DNA of 30,810 nucleotides. Origin: JADJAH01 sp964615795. Its GTDB lineage: Bacteria; Bacteroidota; Ignavibacteria; Tepidaquicellales; Tepidaquicellaceae. This document shows, piece after piece, positions 23,842 to 30,810 of this stretch (position 1 is the stretch's first letter; the number at the start of each line of letters is the position of its first letter). The stretch lies in assembly GCA_964615795.1 (NCBI GenBank), contig CAZTQR010000036.1, positions 1 through 30,810 on the forward strand, read 5' to 3'. Both the position numbers and the translations under genes were made by a program. The notes under the pieces were generated by a model that saw only the letters and a program-made list of their open reading frames with translations, was not told where the DNA came from and did not search any database.

Positions 23842-25980
23842 TTACTTCACTACGGTCATCTTCATTGTCTTGCTGAAGTTCTGTCCTGAACCTGTGAACT
23901 CAAGCTTATAGAAGTAGATGCCGCTTGAAAGGTTTGCAGCGTTAAAGTCAACAGAATAGTAACCTGCTGCCTTGAAACCGCTTGCGATGGAGCTTACAAG
24001 CCTTCCGCTGTTGTCATATACAGTAAGCGACGCATTGCCGTCAACCGGAAGCGAGAAGTTGATCTTTGTGCTCGGGTTGAACGGATTCGGATAATTCTGT
24101 GCAAGATCAAACTTCGCCGGTACTCCGATCTCAACTTCATTGCTGAGGTTGAAATATTCGAAGTTTCCGTTGTAATCGATCTGCTTCAGTCTGTATTGAT
24201 AACTGCCGGTTGCGAGATTCCTGTCAGTGAATTCATAGTTCCTGACTTCGGAAGTTGTTCCGCTTCCTGCTACAAATCCTACCTTTATCCATGCGCCTGC
24301 AACTGCACTTCTTTCAATGTCAAATCCGGAATTGTTGATCTCTTCGGATGTTGACCAGCTGAGCTTCACGTCTCTGTTTGTAACAGTGGAAGTGAATGAT
24401 GACAGCTCAACAGGAAGCGCTCCGTCCCATCTCTTGTAAACAGTGTCGGAGAAGATACCGGTTGATACGATAATTGTATCCATACCCGGATTTGTACCGG
24501 TGTAGCAATATTGCGCTATTCCGTTTATTCCCGTGAATGCAAATCCTGCTCCCGGGTTGGCGCCTCTTTGCTCAAAGTCAACCCTGATTCCGGTTACCGG
24601 CTGATTGTTTTGATCATATACAAAACCGTCAACACAGTGTTGGGTGTTAATCGGGTTGATTGAGAACTCAGGTGTTGCGTCAATTCCTGAAACCACGGCT
24701 ACAGGTGAAAGTGACAAACCGCCCGGATATCCGTATGAATCATCATTGTTGAAGCCATACTGGAATACACCGAAAGGCAGTGTTGCCGCAAGAGTATGCG
24801 AACCAGGTGCAACTGCTAGCTGAGCGCCTGAGAATCCGCTGGCTCCTATTGGCGTAAATTCCACCACAGGTACCGGAACTGCGTCAAGAGTCAGACTGCC
24901 TACCACTGAATTCGGTGCAACTACGTTGATGTAGTGAGCTACATATCCCGATACAGTCGTAAGCGTGTATCCGGCCAGGTATTGCTCATATGGCGGACAG
25001 ATCATCATGAACGGATCTCCCGGATTTCCTGAATATGAAGAACCGTTTGAATATTGAGCAACCATAACCGGCTTGTCTGAAGTGATGATTGACTGGCCCG
25101 TAAGAATTGTCTCAATTATGGCTCCGGCATTTATCGGGGCCTGAGGTACTCCGTTTATAACTACGGTTGTGGCATTCTGCGATGCCATTATTCTCCATGT
25201 ATCGCCGTTAACTCTTGACCTGAGAGGCACTGTTACAAAGTTTCTTCCCCATGTCGTTGTGGGCGGCAGCATTTCGCAGATATGATCGCAGAATACAAAT
25301 CCTGCAGGAATGTTTACACATTGATGTGAACCCATTACGCCAATCGGCTTGTCGGAAGTTATAGTTGTGCCTGTAAGATCGTTAGGAGCAGAACCGGTGT
25401 TCCTTAACTCGTATGTCTGGCCCTGATTCATGACAATGTTGTAAGGCACGCCTGCAGTTCTTCCGCCTGTTGTAACTGAAGGGGTGATGGTGATTGTTGT
25501 GTTGTCCTGAGTAGCAACAACTCCGAACTGTACGGCATTAACGATGTTTGAATTCCTGTAAGTAAGTACTACATAACTTGTTCCCAATATGTCGGTTGGA
25601 AGTCCAAGATATGCATCGGTTGTGAAGGCGATGTAGTTCAGTCCGTAAACTGTTACTTCGTCATTGGAAACCACATGTATCCCCTTATCGTCAATTATAT
25701 CACTTGAGTGATTTGCATAAGAACCGGGGATGCTGACAGGAGTTACTGTGTTTGCAACTACATTGAACGGAATCGGAGCTCCGCCCTGAGGTGTGACCGT
25801 GCCGGATGTATTTACATCCGAAGTGATGAACATGGTAAGTGTCGGAGTGCCGAGATTACCGTTGAACATCAGCCAGAAATCTGTTCCTTTGCTGTCAGGA
25901 GCCGAATAACCAAGGCCCGATGACATGAAAAGAACTACAGCTGCGGCGAATGCCGCAAGCATTTTGTTTAGCTTTCTCAT
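23842..25980 (-). CDS. T9SS cargo protein with IgGFc-binding-like domain, paralogue 2
   Basis: This 712-aa protein has the same order as its neighbours: a signal peptide ending near residue 27; an IgGFc-binding-like domain with KGTDFWLMFNGN, C221 and C231-D-H, and LPPTTTWGRNF, a very typical block for the family; an Ig-like domain (INPINTQHCVDGFV ... QYCYTG); an FN3-like linker (LPVELSSFTSTVTN); and a T9SS sorting domain (QNYPNPFNPSTKI, ending KTMKMTVVK). An extra cysteine, C235, follows the CDH. It has its own -33/-7 promoter, Shine-Dalgarno site and terminator, so it can be expressed independently. Function is probably surface display; the partner is unknown. Confidence 0.87.
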   Translation of the reverse strand: MRKLNKMLAAFAAAVVLFMSSGLGYSAPDSKGTDFWLMFNGNLGTPTLTMFITSDVNTSGTVTPQGGAPIPFNVVANTVTPVSIPGSYANHSSDIIDDKGIHVVSNDEVTVYGLNYIAFTTDAYLGLPTDILGTSYVVLTYRNSNIVNAVQFGVVATQDNTTITITPSVTTGGRTAGVPYNIVMNQGQTYELRNTGSAPNDLTGTTITSDKPIGVMGSHQCVNIPAGFVFCDHICEMLPPTTTWGRNFVTVPLRSRVNGDTWRIMASQNATTVVINGVPQAPINAGAIIETILTGQSIITSDKPVMVAQYSNGSSYSGNPGDPFMMICPPYEQYLAGYTLTTVSGYVAHYINVVAPNSVVGSLTLDAVPVPVVEFTPIGASGFSGAQLAVAPGSHTLAATLPFGVFQYGFNNDDSYGYPGGLSLSPVAVVSGIDATPEFSINPINTQHCVDGFVYDQNNQPVTGIRVDFEQRGANPGAGFAFTGINGIAQYCYTGTNPGMDTIIVSTGIFSDTVYKRWDGALPVELSSFTSTVTNRDVKLSWSTSEEINNSGFDIERSAVAGAWIKVGFVAGSGTTSEVRNYEFTDRNLATGSYQYRLKQIDYNGNFEYFNLSNEVEIGVPAKFDLAQNYPNPFNPSTKINFSLPVDGNASLTVYDNSGRLVSSIASGFKAAGYYSVDFNAANLSSGIYFYKLEFTGSGQNFSKTMKMTVVK

Positions 25981-25984
25981 GATA

Positions 25985-25991
25985 CTTCCTT
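25985..25991 (-). promoter_or_regulatory. Strong Shine-Dalgarno site of cargo paralogue 2
   Basis: The minus strand reads AAGGAAG four bases before the ATG at 25980 (GGAAGTATCATG). Confidence 0.6.
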
Positions 25992-26003
25992 TCTTTGAGT
26001 TTA

Positions 26004-26018
26004 GCCACTTCGTGTGGC
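26004..26018 (-). other. Small hairpin in the 5' leader of paralogue 2
   Basis: GCCAC (26004-26008) pairs with GTGGC (26014-26018) around a 5-base loop. It lies between the predicted transcription start and the Shine-Dalgarno site. It may stabilise the leader; it is short enough to be chance. Confidence 0.3.
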
Positions 26019-26049
26019 GATCAGTTAGTTAGGTGCGATGCATTTAATA

Positions 26050-26080
26050 CAAAACTAAAGTAATTCTTCAGCAAATCAAA
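26050..26080 (-). promoter_or_regulatory. Bacteroidota-type promoter of cargo paralogue 2
   Basis: The minus strand reads TTTG (26080-26077), 19 bases, then TAGTTTTG (26057-26050), an exact match to TTTG-N19-TAnnTTTG. The predicted start of transcription leaves a leader of about 60 bases before the ATG at 25980. Confidence 0.7.
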
Positions 26081-26126
26081 TAGTATTTTCACACAAACTG
26101 CGTGAGTAAACACACTCAAAACAAAA

Positions 26127-26163
26127 CGGCTCCGGACAGTATTATCAGTTCTGCCCGGAGCCG
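26127..26163 (-). terminator. Terminator after cargo paralogue 3
   Basis: A 9-bp perfect stem (CGGCTCCGG at 26127-26135 with 26155-26163) extends inward by four more pairs including one wobble. On the minus strand TTTTGTTTTG follows. It lies 19 bases past the stop of the gene at 26182. Confidence 0.87.
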
Positions 26164-26181
26164 CAATCACATTTCAGCTGC

Positions 26182-28350
26182 TTACTTCAGCAACGCCATT
26201 TTCATTGTTTTCGTATAACTCAAGCCTGAGCCGCTGAATTCAAGCCTGTAATAGTACACGCCGCTTGGCAGGCCTGAAGCATCGAAGTCGGTTGTATAAT
26301 AACCTGCCGAAATGCTTCCGCTAAGAATAGTCGCCGCAAGCCTTCCGCTGTTATCAAAAACTCTCAGAGATGCATCACCGTCAACCGGTATTGAGAAGGT
26401 TATCTTTGTGCTTGGGTTGAAAGGATTCGGATAATTTTGTGCAAGATCAAACTTCTCCGGCACTCCTATCTCAACCTCATTGCCAAGATTGAAGTATTCG
26501 AAATTTCCGTTGTAGTCAACCTGCTTCAGTCTGTATTGATACTTCCCTGTTGCAAGATCTCTGTCGGTGAATTCGTAGTTCTTTATTCCGGAGGATGTTC
26601 CGTTTCCGGTTACAGATCCCACCCTGGTCCAGATTCCTTCAACTGCACTTCTTTCAATTTCAAATCCGCTGTTATTGATCTCTTCGGATGTTGACCAGTA
26701 CAGGTTCACGTTCCTGCCGGTGACAGTTGATGTGAATGATGAAAGTTCTACAGGAAGCGGCAAGTCCCAGATCTTGAAAAGTGTATCAACGAATTCGTAA
26801 TACCTGCAGAGTATTGTATCTGCGCCGGGATTGTTGCCGATATAGCAGTGGGTTGCGTATCCGCTGTCGTTTGTATAAGAGAATCCTCCGCCCGGATTTG
26901 AACCTCTTTGCTCAAAGTCAACTCTGATGCCGGCAAGCGGGCCGCCGTTTCCGTCAACAGCCCTTGTCTGCACACAGTGCTGTGTTCCCACTTCACCCGT
27001 GGAACGCTCAGGACCGCTGATTATCTCTACTATCTTTGCCAACTCCCATGCAGACGTTCCTGCCGGATAACCGTATCCCTCAAAGAGATTGAATCCGTAA
27101 ACATGACAGCCGAATCTGTAATCCGAATTAAGTGAATATGTGCCCGGACTTACTGGAATACGGGCGTATGAAAATCCGCTTGATCCTATCGGTGTGAAAT
27201 CAATTGCCGGAATCACGTTGCCGTCAAGTGTTATGTTCCCAACTGCATCATTCGGAGCTGAAATATTTAAGTAGTTTACCGAGAAACCTGTAAGCGGCGT
27301 GGCTGTAACGTATGTTGAACAGTATTGCTCATACGGAGGCACAAGCATCATAAGTGGATCTCCCAAAGCGCCGTCAAAACTTGAACTTGCGGCATACTGC
27401 ATCACCATCACGGGCCTGTTTGAAGTGATCTGTGATGCGCTCAGAAGATTCACTTCGAAGAATTGATTTGCGCTCATAGGTGACTGGGCAACCCCGTCAA
27501 TTGAAACCTCTGTTGAATCTTCCGATGCAATTACCCTGAAGAAATCACCCCCGGTCCTTGTTGCCAACGGCACAGTAAGGAAGCTCCTTCCGTATGCGCT
27601 CTCCGGCAAAAGCATCTCAACGATATGATCTTCTTCAGAAGCGCCTCTTGGAATATTTGCTGCCTTGTGCGCACCGAATACACTGATGGGTTCTGTTGAC
27701 GAAATGGTTGTGCCCGTAAGATCTGAAGGAACGCCGTTCGGATCAACAAGAAGGTAGGTCTGGCCTTCGTCAATTGTAATGTTGTAAGGTACGCCGGCTA
27801 TTCTCGGACCCACTGTGGCAGTGGGAGTGATCGTAACAACAGTTCCGTCAACTGTACCGACGATCAGAAACTCATTCCCTATTATCGCACCGTTATTTCG
27901 GTAAGACATAACCTGGTACTCCTTCCCGAGAATGTCGGTTGGCAATGCAAGAAAGCCGCCGCTGGTCTTCACTGATTTGTTCAGGCCGTAAACGGTAATG
28001 TCGTGAAGAGATGTAACATGAATTCCTCTTTCCGATATCACATCACTGTCGTATTCCTCTACAAGCAAGGGAAACTGAACTACAGTGCTTGAGTTTGCAT
28101 TCACGCTGAAGCTTACAGAAAATCCGAGACCCGGTATTTCAACCTGGCCCGAAGTATTATAACTGCTTGTAATCAGCAGTTGCTGGTAATTGTTGGATTG
28201 ATTTGTTATTCCCGGGCGGGGATAATTAGCAGGAAATCCCAGCCAGAAATCTGTGCCTTTGGAATCTCTCGGATCCGCTGAAGCATTGGATGCCCAATTG
28301 GTAAATTCAAAGGCAAGAAGCAGTAAGAGAAAGAATGTAAGTTTTTTCAA
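26182..28350 (-). CDS. T9SS cargo protein with IgGFc-binding-like domain, paralogue 3 (cysteine-poor variant)
   Basis: This 722-aa protein has a signal peptide (about 1-25), an IgGFc-binding-like domain (KGTDFWLGFPANY, GIHVTSLHDITVYGLN, ALPTDILG), an Ig-like domain (GTQHCVQTRAV ... ATHCYIG), an FN3-like linker (LPVELSSFTSTVTG) and a T9SS sorting domain (QNYPNPFNPSTKI, ending KTMKMALLK). Where the two neighbours have the C...CDH signature, this copy has A230 and E240 followed by DH, so the local disulfide cannot form. The start is a TTG at 28350 with AAGGGA seven to eight bases upstream. The C-terminal 190 residues are close to paralogue 2, so duplication is probably recent there. Confidence 0.85.
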   Translation of the reverse strand: MKKLTFFLLLLLAFEFTNWASNASADPRDSKGTDFWLGFPANYPRPGITNQSNNYQQLLITSSYNTSGQVEIPGLGFSVSFSVNANSSTVVQFPLLVEEYDSDVISERGIHVTSLHDITVYGLNKSVKTSGGFLALPTDILGKEYQVMSYRNNGAIIGNEFLIVGTVDGTVVTITPTATVGPRIAGVPYNITIDEGQTYLLVDPNGVPSDLTGTTISSTEPISVFGAHKAANIPRGASEEDHIVEMLLPESAYGRSFLTVPLATRTGGDFFRVIASEDSTEVSIDGVAQSPMSANQFFEVNLLSASQITSNRPVMVMQYAASSSFDGALGDPLMMLVPPYEQYCSTYVTATPLTGFSVNYLNISAPNDAVGNITLDGNVIPAIDFTPIGSSGFSYARIPVSPGTYSLNSDYRFGCHVYGFNLFEGYGYPAGTSAWELAKIVEIISGPERSTGEVGTQHCVQTRAVDGNGGPLAGIRVDFEQRGSNPGGGFSYTNDSGYATHCYIGNNPGADTILCRYYEFVDTLFKIWDLPLPVELSSFTSTVTGRNVNLYWSTSEEINNSGFEIERSAVEGIWTRVGSVTGNGTSSGIKNYEFTDRDLATGKYQYRLKQVDYNGNFEYFNLGNEVEIGVPEKFDLAQNYPNPFNPSTKITFSIPVDGDASLRVFDNSGRLAATILSGSISAGYYTTDFDASGLPSGVYYYRLEFSGSGLSYTKTMKMALLK

Positions 28351-28356
28351 TTTAAG

Positions 28357-28362
28357 TCCCTT
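28357..28362 (-). promoter_or_regulatory. Shine-Dalgarno site supporting the TTG start of paralogue 3
   Basis: The minus strand reads AAGGGA, then six bases, then TTG at 28350. The spacing supports the TTG, and no in-frame ATG precedes the signal peptide. Confidence 0.55.
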
Positions 28363-28497
28363 TCCGGAAATTGATTTTTGTTAGCCGATTGAGCAGGGTG
28401 TCATACTTAGCCCCAATACCCATGCAAAATTTCTGCAAGCTAATCTGTTTCATTAAAAAATGATACCGACAAATCAATATTACAATTATTTTACCTG

Positions 28498-28529
28498 AAA
28501 AAAAAAGGGCAGGTTCTTCACCTGCCCTT
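28498..28529 (-). terminator. Rho-independent terminator after the propeller cargo gene
   Basis: A perfect 10-bp stem (28505-28514 with 28520-28529; AAGGGCAGGT arm) has loop TCTTC. On the minus strand a run of nine T overlaps the stem base. It lies 35 bases past the stop of the gene at 28565. Its loop is identical to that of the terminator at 23787-23811. Confidence 0.93.
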
Positions 28530-28564
28530 AAGGAACTGATGTTACTTATGTGTTCGGCTAAAGC

Positions 28565-30274
28565 TTACTTCAGCACGGTCATCTTCATTGTCTTTGTGAA
28601 TTCTGAACCTGAACCGTTGAACTCAAGCTTGTAGAAGTAAACACCGCTTGAGAGATTCGAGGCGTTGAAATCCATTGTGTAATAACCTGCGGTCCTGAAG
28701 CCTTCTGAGATCTTGCTTACAAGCCTACCGCTGTTATCAAATACGCTGAGCACTACATTACCGTCGAGCGGAAGTGCAAATCCGATCTTTGTGCTCGGGT
28801 TGAACGGGTTCGGATAGTTCTGAGCAAGGTCAAACTTCTCAGGAAGTCCAATCACAACTTCACTGCTGAGGTTGTAATATGTATAATTTCCGTTGAAGTC
28901 TATTTGCTTCAGCCTGTAGTTGTAACTGCCTGAAGCGAGGCCTCTGTCTGTGAATGAATAATTCTTGGCTTCGTTTGTTGTTCCGTTTCCGGCAACAAAT
29001 CCGACCTTTGTCCATTCACCTGCAACTGAACTTCTTTCAATATCGAAACCGCTGTTGTTGATCTCTTCAGATGTTGACCAGTTAAGGATTGCATCCCTTC
29101 CTGATACTACTGAAGTAAATGATGAAAGCTCAACAGGCAGTGCGCTTTCCCATTGCTTTACAGCCCTTGCTGATGCGCCTGTTGACCTGATCGTTGCTGT
29201 TATAGTGTCAAGGCCTGCATTTGCACCCACATAGCAGAACTGTGTCTCACCGTTTGCATTGGTCTGCGTGGTCGTGCTGTTCGGTCCGTTGACTCCGCTG
29301 AGTGTCCAGTCAATTGTGATGTTGTTCTGCGGAATATTGTTCTGATCAACTACCGTTGCTGTTACGCAGTGTTGCGTGTTGATCGGATTGATTGCGAACG
29401 TCGGTGATACGGAAATGAAAAGCTGTGTGGCAACCGTGATCTCACCTGCAATTGCAAGTCCGAAAACTGTGCTGCTTCCTGTTCCTGTATTGAATGAAGA
29501 AATTACATTTCCTGTTGCAATGTCAATTCTGTAAACGTTTGCAGTGCCGAAGTCAGCGCTCCAGAATGATGTTCCGTCCGGATCAAGGTTCAATGCGAAC
29601 CAGTTGTTTTCACCGCTTACGTCATAAGTTTGAACAATAGCACCTCCGGAATTGAGCCTCAAAATATTTGCACCGTTAGCGAGAAGCACATCGCCGTTGG
29701 TTCTGATCCTCAAAGCGAAAGCCTGTCCGCCGAGTCCGGTTGCAAAATCGGTCAAAGCAACGTTGTTCACAACGTCCCATCTTCCGATCCTGTTGCCTTC
29801 CTGAGTATAAAGCATTGTTGACTGGTCTGCCTGCAGGTCTGCAAAGTCAATCCTTGTGCCGCCACCTACTGATCCAAGGAATGTTCCGGTTGCATCATAC
29901 TTCCTGAAGCCGCCTCCGAGATTTCCTACGTAGCTGTTCCAGTCACCGTCAAATACGATGCACTCCGGGGTTGAGTAACCTGATCCCCAGTTTGAGATCT
30001 GCACACCGTTCTTGTCAAATCTGTGAACGACGCTGTTTGAGAAGTTTGTAACATAAAGATTCTGTGCTGAGTCAAAGGCCATACCTGTGGTGAATCCGCC
30101 AAGTCCGCCGTTGAGTGTTGAAACGAGAGTTCCGTTAGGCCTTCTCCATTGCACGCTTCCGCTGGCCACTGCAACAAATACGTCGCCTGTCTGGAACTGA
30201 GCCAAGAGCTGACTTACGGGAAGAGATGTGATAGCCATCACGAGTAGAACAAACCACTTTGTAAGGTGTTTCAT
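28565..30274 (-). CDS. T9SS cargo protein with N-terminal beta-propeller (NHL/SMP-30-like)
   Basis: This 569-aa protein has a signal peptide (about 1-26, ending LLAQ). It is followed by a repeated beta-propeller of about 260 residues with NHL/gluconolactonase-like blades (TTGMAFDSAQNLYVTNFSN, PECIVFDGDWNSYVG, WFALNLDPDGTSFWSADFG). From about 290 an Ig-like domain follows (INPINTQHCVTATVVDQNN ... TQFCYVG) with the same cysteine pair as its neighbours. The FN3-like linker (LPVELSSFTSVVSG) and T9SS sorting domain (QNYPNPFNPSTKI, ending KTMKMTVLK) come next. The C-terminal half is shared with the IgGFc-type paralogues; the N-terminal half is not. It is probably a surface-exposed binding protein. 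It has its own promoter, a strong Shine-Dalgarno site and a terminator. Confidence 0.87.
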   Translation of the reverse strand: MKHLTKWFVLLVMAITSLPVSQLLAQFQTGDVFVAVASGSVQWRRPNGTLVSTLNGGLGGFTTGMAFDSAQNLYVTNFSNSVVHRFDKNGVQISNWGSGYSTPECIVFDGDWNSYVGNLGGGFRKYDATGTFLGSVGGGTRIDFADLQADQSTMLYTQEGNRIGRWDVVNNVALTDFATGLGGQAFALRIRTNGDVLLANGANILRLNSGGAIVQTYDVSGENNWFALNLDPDGTSFWSADFGTANVYRIDIATGNVISSFNTGTGSSTVFGLAIAGEITVATQLFISVSPTFAINPINTQHCVTATVVDQNNIPQNNITIDWTLSGVNGPNSTTTQTNANGETQFCYVGANAGLDTITATIRSTGASARAVKQWESALPVELSSFTSVVSGRDAILNWSTSEEINNSGFDIERSSVAGEWTKVGFVAGNGTTNEAKNYSFTDRGLASGSYNYRLKQIDFNGNYTYYNLSSEVVIGLPEKFDLAQNYPNPFNPSTKIGFALPLDGNVVLSVFDNSGRLVSKISEGFRTAGYYTMDFNASNLSSGVYFYKLEFNGSGSEFTKTMKMTVLK

Positions 30275-30278
30275 TTTG

Positions 30279-30285
30279 CTTCCTT
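30279..30285 (-). promoter_or_regulatory. Strong Shine-Dalgarno site of the propeller cargo gene
   Basis: The minus strand reads AAGGAAG four bases before the ATG at 30274 (GGAAGCAAAATG), the same form as paralogue 2. Confidence 0.6.
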
Positions 30286-30456
30286 TCTTTTCGGTTGATT
30301 TTTGAGCAAATGTGTTGCCCGGTTGATTGAAAGATTATTCTTATTTCCAAAGAACTCTTGCAATTCGAAACTGTGAAGTGGTGAAATCACATTTGTAACT
30401 TCCTTTGCAAATACCGGCCAACAGGTAAGAGCCGATCTCAAATGCAAATTTGTGCA

Positions 30457-30487
30457 CAAAATTAGCTTTTATTGAACTATAGGTCAA
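30457..30487 (-). promoter_or_regulatory. Bacteroidota-type promoter of the propeller cargo gene
   Basis: The minus strand reads TTG (30487-30485), 20 bases, then TAATTTTG (30464-30457), an exact -33/-7 match. It would give an unusually long leader of about 175 bases before the ATG at 30274. Confidence 0.6.
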
Positions 30488-30607
30488 GCAATTATTTTGC
30501 CTTTACGATTATTTGTTGCCAATGGTGTTCAAAAAGTTTTCTGGAATCAGAAGCTGTGGAGAATGCAGTTCAAAAATAAAGGCTTTTTCGATTGTCGCAA
30601 GAACAAC

Positions 30608-30760
30608 CCGCCCGCCTGTCAAGTAACAGTTCACTTGAAGCGAAAACGGCGGACAGGCCTCAGAATAATTGCCGTTAAGAAATTGTGAGCGAAGGCGTAA
30701 GCCTGCCCGAAGAATAAAGAACAGGAGCACTCTATGCAGGCGGGCGAGAATTTCTTGTTT
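30608..30760. repeat. Cluster of nested inverted repeats
   Basis: Several inverted pairs are visible: GCCTGTC (30614-30620) with GACAGGC (30652-30658), TCAAGT (30619-30624) with ACTTGA (30633-30638), AAGAAATT (30677-30684) with AATTTCTT (30749-30756), and GCCTGC (30701-30706) with GCAGGC (30736-30741). The GC-rich CCCGCCTGTC/GGCGGACAGGC composition differs from the AT-rich flank and resembles dispersed REP- or MITE-like intergenic elements. Confidence 0.5.
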
Positions 30761-30768
30761 GACGAAAT

Positions 30769-30798
30769 CCGATAATTGCAGGACTCTGCAATTATCGG
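30769..30798. repeat. Perfect 12-bp inverted repeat (hairpin) at the right edge
   Basis: CCGATAATTGCA (30769-30780) pairs exactly with TGCAATTATCGG (30787-30798) around a 6-base loop, GGACTC. No T-run follows on the plus strand, so it is not a standard terminator. It probably belongs to the adjoining repeat cluster. Confidence 0.75.
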
Positions 30799-30810
30799 GG
30801 TGAGGAGTTG

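Larger units (their letters stand above)
21493..28350 (-). repeat. Tandem array of three paralogous ~2.15-kb cargo genes
   Basis: Three same-strand genes of 715, 712 and 722 codons recur every ~2.34 kb (stops at 21493, 23842 and 26182). Their domain order is the same, and long stretches of nucleotide identity are visible in the 3' parts, for example around 24061-24120 and 26401-26460. The unit is gene plus its terminator and a ~200-base spacer. The fourth gene (28565-30274) shares only the 3' half. Confidence 0.85.
30275..30810. other. 536-base non-coding stretch: leader, promoter and inverted-repeat cluster
   Basis: No convincing gene lies here. The short open frames at 30497-30688 (+) and 30509-30730 (-) run through the inverted repeats and have no recognisable motif or start signal. 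From 30275 to 30487 it holds the leader and promoter of the propeller gene. From about 30608 to the edge it holds inverted repeats. A gene may begin past the right edge. Confidence 0.6.

Noticed and set aside
21493..28350. The ~2.3-kb periodicity as an insertion sequence or CRISPR-like array
   Set aside because: The repeated units are complete genes with no transposase, terminal inverted repeats or short spacer-repeat pattern.
30497..30730. Short open frames on both strands in the right-edge repeat region
   Set aside because: They run through inverted repeats, have no recognisable motif and no ribosome site.

Overview
The window looks like chromosomal DNA from the Bacteroidota/Chlorobiota lineage, most probably class Ignavibacteria. 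The best evidence is four secreted proteins ending in a type IX secretion (T9SS) C-terminal domain with the QNYPNPFNP signature typical of that group. Supporting signs are promoters of the TTG-N19/20-TAnnTTTG form used by Bacteroidota, weak or absent Shine-Dalgarno sites on housekeeping genes, and frequent TTG/GTG starts. The taxonomic call is inference from sequence style, not from a marker-gene search.

Layout. (1) Positions 18-4115, minus strand: a tRNA-Ala(CGC) with a good promoter, a DinB-family protein, gyrA and a threonine aldolase, all co-directional. (2) 4343-5532: a PPP-like metallophosphatase and, divergently, a small DCC-family thiol oxidoreductase-like protein. (3) 5634-10775, plus strand: metG, folP and a Cu(+)-type P1B ATPase packed with overlaps or 1-base gaps. 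(4) 10777-14784, minus strand: a four-gene surface-glycan operon (GT-C membrane glycosyltransferase, SAM methyltransferase, NAD-sugar epimerase/dehydratase, GT2 glycosyltransferase). (5) 14898-19897, minus strand: a secreted protein of the family often labelled 'asparagine synthetase B', a cobalamin/siderophore-type binding lipoprotein, an ABC-F ATPase and an outer-membrane beta-barrel protein, ending in a strong terminator. (6) 19990-21438, plus strand: tsaD and a small lipoprotein. (7) 21493-30274, minus strand: four large T9SS cargo proteins. Three are tandem paralogues with an N-terminal IgGFc-binding-protein-like domain. The fourth carries a beta-propeller on the same C-terminal chassis (Ig-like domain, FN3-like linker, sorting domain). 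(8) 30275-30810: no gene; a promoter and long leader for the last gene, then a cluster of inverted repeats running into the window edge.

The least ordinary part is the 9-kb T9SS cargo array. Each of its genes has its own terminator and, unlike the housekeeping genes here, a clear purine-rich Shine-Dalgarno site. The array looks like a set of exported surface or adhesion proteins built by tandem duplication and module swapping. No T9SS machinery, CRISPR array, phage or transposase gene is visible in the window.
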